Assembly: GCA_905250125.1 (NCBI GenBank) | Contig: CAJNOL010000253.1 | Location: forward strand, 121,076-185,075 | Origin: Rotaria sordida | Lineage: Eukaryota; Rotifera; Eurotatoria; Philodinida; Philodinidae | Reading direction: 5' to 3' | DNA: 64,000 nt | Shown: one piece after another, positions 44,134-58,700 of the stretch | Numbering within the stretch: position 1 is the stretch's first letter | How the letters are laid out: every line of letters starts with the position of its first letter | Made by a program: the position numbers and the translations under genes | The notes under the pieces: model-generated | Seen by the model: only the letters and a program-made list of their open reading frames with translations | What the model was told of the DNA's origin: nothing | Database searches by the model: none

Positions 44134-44671
44134 GAAGATTAGATGTAAAAATCAAAATAAAGAAAAACAAAACACAACGAAGAAAAAAAAAAAAGAAAAA
44201 CTTTGTTTTTCTTTATTTTTAATAATCTAAATATAATAAAAGATAAATTTTTGTGTAGAACAAAATATTATTTTTTTTTTTTTTTTGTTTCTTTATTGAT
44301 TTGATAACAACAAATCAAAACTATAAAATTGTCTTTTTTTTTCTTTCTTTATTTAAACATTCAGTTCATCTATTTTCGTTCAGCATAATTCTATTGCTTG
44401 AATGAAATAACCAATGAAATGAAGATAATCAAATGCATAACTATGATACTAAATAAATACTTTTTTTTTGTTAAAATTTTATAATTAAATTCTTAAATTC
44501 TTCTTTTTTTCAGACAAACAAAAGTATTCAATGAAATAATCATATTATAGGAAAAAAAAAAAAAAATAAATAAACAATTATTGGTATTCTCTTTTAGTCA
44601 ACATATTTACGCAATAAACATTTCAACAGAAGACTGTTCTTACTCTTGGTTAGTATTCAATAAAATACACC
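44134..44671. promoter_or_regulatory. divergent promoter region, DSP1-like / SF3B1
   Basis: 538 bp between outward-facing starts. A T-rich tract ending TTTTTTTCAG near 44513 could be a 5' UTR acceptor for SF3B1. No other element is assignable. Confidence 0.5.
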
Positions 44672-47600
44672 ATGAGTTCAAAACATGATGGTAAGAAATT
44701 TTGGTTTTTTGTTTAGAAAGATTTATTTAATTTTTTTTTATTGTAGCAATTGAAGCTCAATCGAAAGCTATGCGTGATGAACGTAGACGAGAAGACGATG
44801 AAGCTCGTGGTACAAGATTTGGTGATCAAATCCTTGATACAGATGTTTATGAAGAAAATGCACGAACTGGTTATTTTAATTATGTACCAGGAAATAATGA
44901 TGATGATGTATGTTGTGGTTTTTTTTTTGTTCTATGATTTGTTTTTTTCTAATAATTAAATATCTATTTCTTTAGGATGAAGATGACGATTATGCATCAT
45001 CATTACCAAATGTAAAACCAAAAGCATATGGACCAACAGCTGATATTTTACAAAATATTCCAAATATTGATCGAGTAAGCAGAAAATGAAAAGAGAAACT
45101 ACATGATCCTTATTGGGAAAGTTGACTCCTGTAATTTGATTTAATGGAATTATAAGTATTGAAACATGTGAAACTCTGAAAGACAGAAAAAACAAAAGGT
45201 CATTTCTATTGTTCGCCTTATATATCTGTCATTCTTCTAGAATTTTCTCTACAAGATGCACTATATTAAAGTTCTGTTCCGATTATGTAATCATTTTGAA
45301 AGCTGGCATTATATACTCTTTCAAATAAGATGTTGCTTAAATAAAATGGATGAAAAATGATGGAGATATAAGCCGAACAATGGCGATGACCTTTGTTGTT
45401 TCAACATTTATAACTCCTGTTTAATGTTTGGTCGACTAGCGAAAATCTATCTTAAATATTTGTTTTATTTATTTATTTATTTATTTATTTGTCTTTAGAA
45501 TTATGATCCATTAGCTGAACATCGTCGACCAACAATAGCTGATAGAGAAAATGAATATCAAAAAAAGCGACGTATGATACCAGGAAGAATTTCACCTGAA
45601 CGATTAGATTATTTTGCTGAAGGTAAATATACAAAGAAAAAAAATATTTTTTTTTTAAAGTTTTTTTCTACAAATTTTGCTCTCAGTGTAAGAAATTTAA
45701 AATTAGTAATTTTTTTTTGTTTTTTGTAAAATCATTTGAGGTGATTCTGATATCGAGTTCATTTTTATAGGCGTTTGGCTCCATGGATATACATCATCTA
45801 CATAAATGCACTATTAGGTGTGATTGAATAGTAAAACGCCTATTTAATTAATTAGAATCTTAGCTTATATTTTAGACTTTAAACGATTATCAACGTGCTG
45901 TTTCGATCGCAACGTTGACAATCATCTTGCTTGAAATGAGCTCGAGCATGGTACAGATATATATATATATATACTATCATAAAAGAATATAAATATAAAT
46001 ATAAATATATTTTTATTAAGAAATATTTCCTTTCTTTTTTATTCTATAAAATATTCTCTTGATATTTATATTATTCAATGTCCAAAAAGAAAAAAAAAGA
46101 AAACGAGGTAGTATTTATTATTATAATGGTGGGTCTTTTTTTTTCTTTGTTGCCTATTAAAATTATTTAGTAAATCTTTGTCTTTTCTTATTTTTCTTTC
46201 TATTGATTATTTTAATTTAATTTTGTTTAGGTGGAAAAACACCGGATCCACAAGCTAAAGGACGTAGTTATGCAGAAATTATGGGTGAAATTGCTATACG
46301 AAATGCAAAAGTAAAATTCAGAAAATAAATAAAAAAAAATAAAAATTCGAGTTTTCTATTTTAGACTGATACACGAAATCAATTGGCAGAAAGAGCTAAA
46401 GCAGCTGAAGGTCAAAGTAGTACAACAGCTAATGGAGGTGCAAGTGCATCAGGTGAAAAACGTCGACGACGATGGGATCAAACAGCGCCTGCTGATGATA
46501 ATGATCCAAAAGCAAAAAAAATAGCTTATGATGAAGTAAAATACTCAATGTTTTTGTTATTTATTTTTATATAATTTAATATATAATATTCTAGGCAGTA
46601 ACACCAGCTCATCGAATGTGGGATGCTACACCAGCACCTGGTCAATCATCATTTGATGAAACACCTGTGGCTTCACGTACACCTGGTGCTGAAACACCAC
46701 ATCATTCAGCTACGCCATCAAATAAACGTAATCGATGGGATGAAGTAAGTTTATTTTTCTATATAAATTCTTATTTAATTAATCAAATCTTTCTTGTTTT
46801 TAGACTCCACGTACGGAACGAGGTAAATATAAAAAAACAAAACAAAAAAAATTTTTTTTTTTATTATATTTATTGATTTTTTTTTTCATAGAAACAACAA
46901 ATTCTGGTTGGGCAGAAACACCAAAAACTGATCGTGGTGGTATGGATGATGTTGATTATATTATACGATCAACACCAACACCTTCAACTGATAAACGTCG
47001 TTCACGTTGGGATGAAACACCAGCAAATGCAACAACAAATGGAGGTAGTTTTACACCTGTTGCAAAAGAAATTGGCGTTGCATCAACACCACGTACATCT
47101 GGTAGTTTTACACCAGGTATGACACCAATTATAGCAACACCTGTTGGAACACGTGCAGCTAATATGGCAACACCAACACCAAGTCAAATTCCAATGACAC
47201 CTGAACAAATGCAAGCATATCGTTGGGAACGTGAAATAGATGAACGTAATCGTCCCTTATCAGATGAAGAACTTGATGCGATGTTTCCACCTGGTTATAA
47301 AATTTTACCACCACCAGCATCATATATACCAATACGTACACCAGCACGTAAATTAACAGCAACACCAACACCACAATCAACATTTTCAGGTTTTCATATA
47401 CAAGAATCTGCACATGGACAAAGTGCACAATCAAATCAATTACAGGAATATCAACCATCAGGAAATTTACCATTATTAAAACCAGATGATTTACAATATT
47501 TTGATAAATTATTACAAGAAGTTGATGAAGAATCATTAACACCTGAAGAACAAAAAGAACGAAAAATAATGAAATTATTACTTAAAATTAAAAATGGTAC

Positions 47601-50600
47601 ACCACCTATGCGTAAAGCAGCATTAAGACAAATAACTGATAAAGCACGAGAATTTGGTGCTGGTCCATTATTTAATCAAATTTTACCATTATTAATGTCA
47701 CCAACATTAGAAGATCAAGAACGTCATTTACTTGTTAAAGTTATTGATCGTATTTTATATAAACTTGATGATCTTGTACGTCCATATGTACATAAAATTT
47801 GTGTTGTTATTGAACCACTTTTAATTGATGAAGATTATTATGCACGTGTTGAAGGACGTGAAATAATATCAAATTTAGCTAAAGCAGCTGGTTTAGCAAC
47901 AATGATATCAACAATGAGACCTGATATTGATAATTTAGATGAATATGTACGTAATACAACAGCACGTGCATTTGCTGTTGTTGCATCAGCACTTGGTATA
48001 CCAGCATTATTACCATTTTTAAAAGCTGTTTGTAAAAGTAAAAAATCATGGCAAGCAAGACATACAGGAATTAAAATTATACAACAAATTGCTATTTTAC
48101 TTGGTTGTGCTATTTTACCACATTTAAAATCATTAGTTGAAATTATTGAACATGGTAAGAAAAAGAACACAATAAATAAATAAAAACTAAATTTGTTTTT
48201 GTTTTGCTATTTTTAGGTCTTATTGATGAACAACAAAAAGTACGAACAATTACAGCTTTAGGTATTGCAGCATTAGCTGAAGCAGCAGCACCATATGGTA
48301 TTGAATCATTTGATACTGTACTTAAACCATTATGGAATGGTATTAAACAACATCGTGGAAAAGTAAGTTAATTAAATAGTTAAGAATAAATAAATACTTC
48401 TTGCAACTAGAGATGATTCAAATTGATAAGAAAAAAGAAAACAATTAGTAAAACTTTTCTAATATGAATACAATCATAGGACTAGACAAAAGTGTTCATT
48501 TTGATGAAGATATTTTTCATTATTGTGAAATTTATTTTTTAGGGTCTTGCTGCATTTCTTAAAGCTATTGGTTATTTAATACCATTAATGGATGCTGAAT
48601 ATGCATGTTATTATACACGTGAAGTAATGATTATATTAATACGTGAATTTCAATCACCTGATGAAGAAATGAAAAAAATTGTACTTAAAGTTGTTAAACA
48701 ATGTACAGCAACTGATGGTGTTGAAGCTAAATATATTAAAGAAGAAGTTTTACCATCATTTTTTAAATATTTTTGGAATCAACGTATGGCATTAGATCGT
48801 CGTAATTATCGACAATTAGTTGATACAACTGTTGAAATGGCAAATAAAGTTGGTTCATCAGAAATAATTAATCGTATTGTTGATGATTTAAAAGATGAAT
48901 CTGAACAATATCGTAAAATGGTTATTGAAACAATTGAAAAAATAATGACAAATTTAGGTTCAGCTGATATTGATTCACGTTTAGAAGAACAATTAATTGA
49001 TGGTATACTTTATGCATTTCAAGAACAAACAACTGAAGATACAGTTATGTTAAATGGTTTTGGTGCTGTTGTTAATTCATTAGGTAAACGTTGTAAAGCA
49101 TATTTACCACAAATATGTGGTACAATATTATGGCGTTTAAATAATAAAGCAGCTAAAGTACGACAACAAGCAGCTGATCTTATACAAAAAATAGCTAATG
49201 TTATGAAATTATGTTCAGAAGAAAAATTAATGGGACAATTAGGACTTGTTTTATATGAATATCTTGGTGAAGAATATCCTGAAGTTTTAGGAAGTATTCT
49301 TGGAGCATTAAAAGGTAGTATGAAGATTTTTATTTAAGATGAAATACTTTTTTATTTTTATTCTTTCTAGGAATTGTTAATGTTATTGGTATGACTAATA
49401 TGACACCACCTATTAAAGATTTATTACCAAGATTAACACCTATTTTAAAAAACAGGTAAAATTTTTATTTTTGACATGTAATAGAATGAAAACTTTCGAC
49501 TATGATTTACTATTTTCGAATATACTAATGATGTAATCTGATGTTCGATTTTTCTAGTATAGGATAATTTTGATTAATTATTCGAGTAATAAAACAAAAG
49601 AAGATGTAAATACATTTTTAATCACTAGTAGGCTTCTTCATTAATCTATATTTCACAATAAGTCTTAAAGAATTCTACTTGTTGATAGTAGAGAATATTT
49701 AGAAAACGAAGCAATGAAATGAAATGTTCATTCTTTTTACTAATCGATAGTTCATGTGTAGTTTACTATAAAATATTTTTTTTGACGTTTTGGAAATTCT
49801 ATGGATCGTTTAGTTTTTAATAGTTCTTTCAGTGACTAGGAAAATAAGGTAAAAGTTTAAGAAAAAAAAAAAAAACTAAACTCTACATAATAAAAATCTT
49901 TATAAAAAAATTTATTTTTCTCTTTTAAAATAGACATGAAAAAGTTCAAGAAAATTGTATTGATCTTGTTGGTCGTATAGCTGAATTAGGTGCCGAACAT
50001 GTACCAGCTCGAGAATGGATGCGTATTTGTTTTGAATTACTTGAATTACTTAAAGCACATAAAAAATCAATTCGTCGCGCTGCTATTAATACATTTGGTT
50101 ATATAGCTAAAGCTATTGGTCCACATGATGTTTTAGCTACATTATTAAATAATCTTAAAGTACAAGAACGACAATTACGTGTTTGCACAACTGTTGCTAT
50201 AGCTATTGTATCTGAAACATGTTCACCATTTACTGTTTTACCAGGTAAAATTGTTTTGTTTTTTTTTCAATTTATATTTTGTTTTTATTTCTTTGAATAG
50301 GTCTAATGAATGAATATCGTGTACCAGAATTAAATGTTCAAAATGGTGTATTAAAAGCATTAGCATTTATGTTTGAATATATAGGTGAAATGTCAAAAGA
50401 TTATATATATGCAGTAACACCATTACTTGAAGATGCTATGATGGATAGAGATTTAGTACATCGTCAAACAGCAATGACTGCTATTGGACATATGTCATTA
50501 GGTGTATTTGGTTTTGGTTGTGAAGATGCATTATGTCATTTATTAAATCATGTTTGGCCAAATATATTTGAAACAAGTCCACATGTTATTCAAGCATTTA

Positions 50601-50946
50601 TATCTGCTATTGAAGGTTTACGTGTTGGTCTAGGACCAGGTCGAGTACTTTATTATACATTACAAGTATAAAATTTATTTATTTATTTATTTTTTCATAA
50701 TTAATTAATATTTTATTTTTATTTTTTTTTAAGGGCCTCTTTCATCCAGCTCGACGAGTACGTGATGTTTATTGGAAAGTCTATAATACATTATATATTG
50801 GTGCACAAGATACTTTAGTTACTGGTTATCCACGTATTGTTGATGATAATATTCGTCCAACAATAGATGAAAATGAATCATTACAAAAACGTATTGAAAA
50901 ACCACGTAATGATTATGCACGATATGAACTTGATTATATTATATAA
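44672..50946 (+). CDS. SF3B1: SF3B1, splicing factor 3b subunit 1 (U2 snRNP)
   Basis: Fifteen exons: 44672-44690, 44747-44907, 44976-45074, 45499-45622, 46231-46310, 46365-46535, 46595-46744, 46804-46822, 46892-48154, 48217-48362, 48543-49314, 49371-49455, 49934-50244, 50301-50665, 50734-50946. All phases agree; 1325 aa (human 1304). Holds the branch-point helix in the spliceosome. The N-terminal third has [27 protein letters not shown], and RWDET/TP repeats (U2AF-homology-motif ligands and CDK-type TP sites). The C-terminal two-thirds are the HEAT-repeat superhelix, nearly identical to human over long stretches (for example [38 protein letters not shown] end). The lysine equivalent to human hotspot K700 (EQQKVRT) is present. 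Exons 1 and 8 are 19-nt coding microexons. Confidence 0.97.
45468..45493. repeat. (TTTA)n microsatellite
   Basis: Tandem TTTA repeat in SF3B1 intron 3, just before the exon 4 acceptor. Confidence 0.8.
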
Positions 50947-50991
50947 AAAAAAAACAAACTATCATCATTGTTCATATATATATGAATTAAA

Positions 50992-50997
50992 AATAAA
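50992..50997 (+). other. AATAAA polyadenylation signal, SF3B1
   Basis: AATAAA 46 bases after the SF3B1 stop. A second candidate lies near 51265. Confidence 0.45.
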
Positions 50998-51740
50998 ACC
51001 ACAAAAAAAAGAAAAAACATTTGCATAGTAGTTTGTTATCTATGTTTATTCTTTTCATTTCATCTTTCGATATGTATATGTACGTCGAATATTACGTGCT
51101 ATATACTAATATACATTTAAAAAAAATAAGAGACTAATTTTAAACAAAAAAAGAAAAACCAACTGAAAAAATTTTTTCGTTTTTTTTCTTTTCTTTTCTT
51201 TAATGTATGTACGTTTATTTGTTTTCCTTTTTTTTTCTGTGCTGGTTTTTTTTCTTTTGTGTTCGTAATAAAAAAAAAAAAGAAAATAAAGACATATTCA
51301 ACTACGAAGAAAAAGAAATAAGATCAAAATACTACTCAATAGAAAATGATTAATCTAGAATCAAAAAAATTTTGAAAAATTTACTCTGCTTCTTTTGTTA
51401 AATCTGCATCAAATATTACGATCGATAATGAAAGAAAACTATTTGAGAAATCTAATTTGATAATTTTAAAAAAAAAACCTGTGTATGCGAATATTGTTAT
51501 TTTTAGACAAGGAGAAGTGTTTATCAACAACGTAGTTATCTTATATGAAAAAAGATATGATGAAAATATAAACTTTTTCTTCATCACACCATAATAAATA
51601 GTGACATAGATTTTGTATTCAGTATAGATGTACTGAGACGAAAAAAGAAAAAGAAACATCTGACGAGAGAAGTCCTCGAACTAATAAACTGCTTTCGAGT
51701 CAAGACTACTGCGACGGCAGTTTTTAGAAGAATGCTGTGA

Positions 51741-51992
51741 CCCTCTCAGACACACTAGGAAAACTGATTTTCGAATTTCGACTTGAAACGATACATAGAA
51801 ATAGACCTTGATGAGAATAGTTTCTTGTAGAAGTTTCAAATCTTTTCGTTGTTTCTATTTTAAGATCAGGATAGAAGCAAGCAAATCAAAAGCCTTGAAA
51901 TTTTTACAATAAACAATTCAAATTAAGGTCTTTCCTCTGTATAAAATTTTAGACTGAAATTCGAAAAACAATTTTCCTGGTGTTTCTATGGG
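51741..51992. mobile_element. degraded inverted-repeat element
   Basis: Arms of ~60-70 bp: ACACTAGGAAAACTGATTTT on the left recurs inverted as ACACCAGGAAAATTGTTTTT on the right, followed by shared TCGAATTTC and AGACCTT blocks. No ORF and no clear target duplication. Confidence 0.5.
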
Positions 51993-52743
51993 AAACTATG
52001 GTATTCATAAAAAGAAACATCGTACAAATGTAGTTTCTATAGAGTCATAAGCTATGAACACGAACTCTTTTCAAGTTATTCATAACTCATTTGGATCTAC
52101 ATAATGTACATAGACTCGACTTAAAAGTAATTTATCAGTTAGAGGAGTTTCCTCGTAAGCTCTATTTTGAATATGAATTTATAGGAATTCAAAAATCATT
52201 AAAATATATAACAAAGAACAATAAAGTTATAAAATTATTTTTGAAAATCGAACTTTTTTAAAACTAATTTATGCATTGTATAATCAGATGTTTGGATGAA
52301 TGGTGATTCAATATATAGATCATGTTAAAACATTACAAATAAATATAATTATATCAATTATTTGCTTTTTTGTTTATGTCGCAATCTATCTACTTAGAAA
52401 ATAACAAAAAGAAAAAAGCTACATATGTTATTTAGACTTCTAGAAGATGTTTTATCTCTTTTTTTAACGTTACTCACATTGTATAGATAACAAGAGCATA
52501 AAAAAAAACTAAAAGAAGCTTATTTAACTGATGGTGTAAAAAGAAGCACAAATGAGATTTTCACAGATAATAGTATCTTCGTTTGTTTCTTTTTTTTTTA
52601 GCTCTTATCTTTAAAGTTAAAGCAAATAAAAACTAAAGACAATAGTTATTTTGTTTTTATTATTATCATTTTTTATTACTGGTATCGTTTGATGCTACTA
52701 TTCTAATTTACACGTAAGAGTATAGCAAATATACTTTTGCAAA

Positions 52744-55700
52744 ATGATGTCTAGATTTATATTTCTTATTTTGTACATATTACAATATATTTCTTTCACT
52801 AATGGACAAAAGGTTATATCAATGACTCCAACGGATTCATGTGTACCATCAACAATTAGTCTTCGTTGTCAACAGAATTATGTTGTTATTGTTAGAAGTG
52901 CTTCATATGGTGTTGCACAAGTATCTGGTTCATGTAGTTATACACCAGGTGATTGTATTGCTGATGCTATGAGTATAGTAACATGTACAACAGATACTGT
53001 TCAATGTGCCATGTATGCAACCAAAAGAAAACTACCGCAATGTAATGATCAATTTAGTAGTTACGTTCATATTGAATATGATTGTGTACCAATATCAATG
53101 GATGATTCAACAAAAGAATATAATGTTTGTCAAAATGGTACAGAAATAACAAGTGATTATGGAATAATACGAAGTCCTGGTTATCCAACACAATTTCAAA
53201 CAACAACAGCTGAATGTTTTCGTGCAATACATATACCAAGTGATAAAACAATTCGTCTATGGTTAACTGATCTAAGTATTGGTTCAACATTGGCAAATTG
53301 TGCTAGAGATCATGTTTATGTTGTTGATAGTGTTCAAACATATCAACATTGTGGTCGTTTACGATATGCATATCCATATTTATGTTCATCAACAATTATT
53401 ATTCAATATTATGTTACATCACAACTTTCAATCTATCGTGGAATGAGAATGTATTTTGAAATAGTTGATCGACCTGCGAATGATAATTGTCCAAATCCAA
53501 ATGGAACAGTAACACCTATACCATCTACAACACCAACAATAACAACTGTTGATTCAAGTCAAACTACACCTACACCTCCTTATGTTATATTTGGTATTGC
53601 ATCACCTGTTCGAAGTTTTCAACTTTGTAGAGGTAAATCATTTTATTTATTGAATATCAAAAAAAACAAACAAACGAAATTCTAAATTCTTCCTTTTTAG
53701 GACAATCACTTAACATTGAATGTCCAAATAATTATGGTATAGTTATTACTACAAATATATTTGGTGTTACTCAATCTGATCAATGTGAACCACATGATGC
53801 AGTTAAACATTGTGTTGTTGCAACAGCTCCAACATATTCATGCCGTCGAACTTGTATGTATTTCTATCCAGGAAATCAAGCTGTTCCATCATGTGGTAAT
53901 AAAACTGCTGCTTATCAATTTGTTGAGTATCAATGTATACCAACAAATACTGAAATTGTTTCACCAAATACTCCATGTCCATTAGATGGTTCAAAAATTC
54001 CAGTACAAATTAATCGTCGTGGTCGTTTTCAAACATATAATTATCCAGTTTTTAGTAGAATGAATTGTACATATCGAATAAAAACTAATATAGGTTATAT
54101 TATGAATTTTTATGCCCTTGATATTAGTTTAAATGATTTTTCAACTGAATGTAAATCAAATAAAGTAACATTGATTGAAGATGGTGAAAGTCAAGGTTCA
54201 GATTTTTGTGAACAACGTTCATATGATTTAATTTATTCAAGTTGTTCAAATGAACTTGATTTACGTTATATTGTTAATGATGAAACAACATTATTTTCTA
54301 GTGGTGCTCAATTATATATTGAAAGTCATGTACCTCCATTTGATTGGGCTTGTGGTAAACCGGTAGTAACATCACCTCAAACAACTATTCGAACAACACC
54401 ATTTATAACACAAACAGCACCACCTTTAGCAAATGAAACAAATATGTTTGCACGAGATGAAATGGAAAATGACATTTGTTTCAGTAGTTCATTAACTTAT
54501 AGTTGTCCATCTGGTTATACATTTATTATATTAGGTGCTTTTTATGGTGTTAAAAAACAATCATCAAATAAATGTGGATTTGTTCAAGGTGATTGTACTC
54601 AAGAATCATTATCAACAATAACACAATGTCAAAATGATTTACCTAGTTGTTATATATTATATTCAACTAAACGTCGGCTTGCACTTTGTGCAGATCAATA
54701 TGCTGATTATTTACATATAACTAGTCAATGTGTACCAAGTAAGTCAGTTGGAACTGTATCGAGTATAACAACATATGATATTTGTGATACAAATAATCCC
54801 ATTGGAAATATACATGGAGTTGTTACTAGTCCAAGTTTTCCAACTTATAAGCAAACAACTAATGAATGTAGAAGAACAATTATAGGTATACAAGATAGAA
54901 TATTAAAAATTTGGATTAATGAAATGGCTTTATCAAGTGGTGGACAACGTCTTTCCGATGGTATGAATTTTAGTATAAAAACTATTTCTTTTTTTTTTTT
55001 TTTGCTTTTCTAAATATTAATATTGTTATTATTTAGAAGATTCAAATGAACCTGATCTAGTTATTTATAAAAATGATAATAGAAATAATTTAAATGATTT
55101 AGAACGAATGCATCCATCTCTTCGTGATACTTGTATAAATGATTATTTAATAGTAAATACTCCACATGTAGCTTATGTTTATTGTGGCAAACGTAAATTA
55201 GCTATTGCTCCAATTTGTGGTGCAACTATTGATATTCAATATAAAACAACATCACCACCAAATCTTTTCTATAAAGGCTTTAAATTTTATTTTGAATGGA
55301 TTCCAAGACCAATGGATATAACATGTGGTAATGTACTACCATCATCAACAACACCTATTAATGAACAACTACCGGATTGGGCAATAAATTTAGTACTTTC
55401 ACCTATACTTTCTGCACATATTTGTCTTGGAACAGCAACAACTATACGATGTCCTCGTGGTTCTGATTATGTTCTTTCTATCATTGAATCAAATTATGCT
55501 GTAACAGGTACAGGTTTATGTGAAATTCCATCACCAGGTCATTGTCATCAAGAAGCATCACTTGGTTTAACATGTACACAATCATGTTTTATTGAATATG
55601 ATATTCCAAAACCACTTATTCAATGTGGATCACAAAATGCTGATTATCTCAATATAGATTATGAATGTATACCAACACGTTTACCAAATAATGAAAATCC

Positions 55701-58700
55701 AATTGATATATGTGGATCAACAACAACAGATACAATTGCACTTAATACAGTTATGATGATTAGTCCACAATATCCAACATTACCTGCTACTATACGTACT
55801 TGTTCAAAAAAAGTTGAAGCACCAACAAATAAAATATGGATGATTTTTGTAGTTGATCTATATTTGGAAGTTGGACAAAATGATAATAGTGAATGTGATG
55901 CAGCATCATTAACTATTTATGATGGAAAAGATAAAATTGCACTTTGTGGTTTACGACAACCTGGATTAGTTTTCATTAGTTGTTCAAATATAGTTGAATT
56001 TAAATTTGTTTCAACTCATCAAGCACTTGGTTATCGTGGTTTTAAAATATATTCTCAAACTATTGATGTACCTATTGGTTGGAATTGTGTACCAGATGGT
56101 TTTACAACAACAACACCAAGAACAACAACTCGACCTTCAACTACAACAAGTGTATTACCACCTAGTTCTCAAAGTAATTTATATAAAAAAAAACAAATTC
56201 TATTTTATAATTTTTGTAAATAAATTTATTTCTAGTTGCTGCTTATGGTGGAACAACAGGTGGTACACGTCGATATTGTGTATTCCCATTTACATATCAA
56301 GGCAATCAACAATCAAATTGTTTAAACATTGATCCACCAAATTCATCATCAGGTCAAGGTGCTCAAGAACCTTGGTGTTCATTAACAAGTAATTTTGATA
56401 TTGATCGTCAATGGGGATTTTGTGATTTAGGTGTTACTGATTCAACATTATATGATATATGTCGTGGTCAAACACAAACACTTCGATGTCCATCTGGTTA
56501 TATTATTGATATAATAACAGCTGATTATGCAGCTAAACCTAATGGAAATATTGGTGCAGATGCATGTGTTTATAATGTAAATGATTGTTTTCAAAATGAT
56601 GCATCAACATTTCAAAGTGTATGTGCTGGTAAATCATCATGTACAGCATATCATAATAGTAAAACTTTAGCAACATGTCAAAGTCGACCATCAGCTTATT
56701 TACATATTGATTATAAATGTGTACCAAATGATGTATCGGGTATAACAACATATGATATATGTAATAATAATTTATTACCACAAAATAATACTCGTCGTGG
56801 ATTTATAATTTCACCAAATTATCCAAATACACAAAATAATATTGATTGTACATTTAATTTACAAACATTAAAACCAAATCAAGATATTCATCTTTATGTT
56901 GTTAATATGGATTTAAGTGCTCCAGATTTACTTGGACAAAGTTGTAGGAAAGATCGTTTAATTGTTTCAGCTGATAATAATAATATGGAAATGTGTGGTA
57001 GATCATATACAAATTTTTTACTTAATACATGTCATTCATCTGTATCATTACAATTAATTCGAACACCAGATGCACGAGGAACTGGTGTTAAGCTTTTTTT
57101 TGAATTTCGAGAAAGATCACCACAAACAATATGTCCTACATTAGCGACTACTACACCACGTCCATCAACAGTAACACCACCAACAGGCACAACAAGTGCT
57201 TTACTTCCGATTTATTTTCCTGGTCTAAGTCCTCGTATGTTTAAAACTTTATGTTATCCAGATTTTTCATCTTTATTAGGTTCAAATTTTCAATGTCCAT
57301 TAAATTATGTGATTGTTATTCATCGTGCATTTTATGGTAAAGGTAGTCGTTGTGATTATATTGTTGGTGATTGTACAACTGAAGCTGACAATGTTTATCG
57401 AACATGTTCAGGAAAGCAAAAATGTTCAGTTTCATTTTTAAATCAAGTTCCTTTACCAGAATGTAATAATATTTTTGCTAATTATCTTTTTGTTGAATAT
57501 CAATGTTTACCAACACCAACAATTGTTCCAAATACTGTAGATTTATGTACAGGTCAAATAGAAGATATTGCTGGTAATAGTGGTATATTTAAAAGTCCAT
57601 CATATCCATCTTATATACAAACACAATGTCCTAATGTAACATTAAATACATATGATGGTTCTGATCTTATTATATTTATGTATTTACTTGATCTTGATAT
57701 TGGTATACCTGATCCAAATACAGGTGATTGTACAAATGATTATTTATCATTATCTTATCAATGTAATAATCAATTATATACTCGAAGTTTATGTGGTACA
57801 CGTTCAACCGAACTTTTATTTAGTACATGTTCACCAACAGATAAAATTTTTGCTTCATATAATTTATTAAATCCAAATCCACAATTTCAACGTGGTTTTG
57901 CATTACTTTATCAACTTGCATCAAAATTTACTCTACCTACAACTATTTCAACAACAACAACAGCACCAACAACATTATCAACAACACCATCTGGTCTTGG
58001 TCCAATGAGCACATATACTCAAATAGCAACAACATGTGTTCAAAGTCTTTTATCATTACGATGTAATCAACCTGGATATGTTCTTGTTTTACATAAAGTA
58101 CAACTTGGTGCAAGTAAAACAGGCAGTTGTACTTTTGCTCCCAATGACTGTTTTGAAGATCGTACTCATTTACATACTACTTGTGGTGGTAAAGCATCAT
58201 GTTCTATATCTGCACCTGCAATGGCAATGAAATCATGTAATGGTTCTAGATCAAATTATTTATATGCTGAACATCAATGTATTCCAACAAGTCCAAAACT
58301 TATACGTGATATATGTTCATCAACAGGTTCAACTGAAAAAGTTGATGGTGGTGCAATAATTTCATTATTAAATTATACATCAGAATCTAGACAATGTAAA
58401 ATACAATTACAAGCAAATCAATTCTTAAGTAGTGGAATTCATAAATCATTTAAAATTTATATTCTTTCATTAAATTTACCAACACGACCAACATTACGTG
58501 ATCAAGGTGTACAATGTGGTACATTTGATCCATCGATTGAGATTGCTGGTGTTGAATCAGGTGTAATACGTTTATGTGGTAATAGTCATACACGTTATTT
58601 ACTTGAAACATGTTCAGATACAATTGAAATTCGTTATAATAATTTAATTATGAATATAGGTACAACAAAATTTAAAGGTTTCGAAATTTATTTAGAATCT

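Larger units (their letters stand above)
50947..52743. other. intergenic between SF3B1 and the lectin-CUB gene
   Basis: Contains the SF3B1 3' UTR and a degraded inverted-repeat element (51741-51992). No coding exon is supported. Confidence 0.5.

Noticed and set aside
47159-47542. Minus-strand ORF of 127 codons
   Set aside because: Shadow of the SF3B1 coding exon; its Leu/Val/His-rich composition is the antisense of Thr/Pro/Asn codons.
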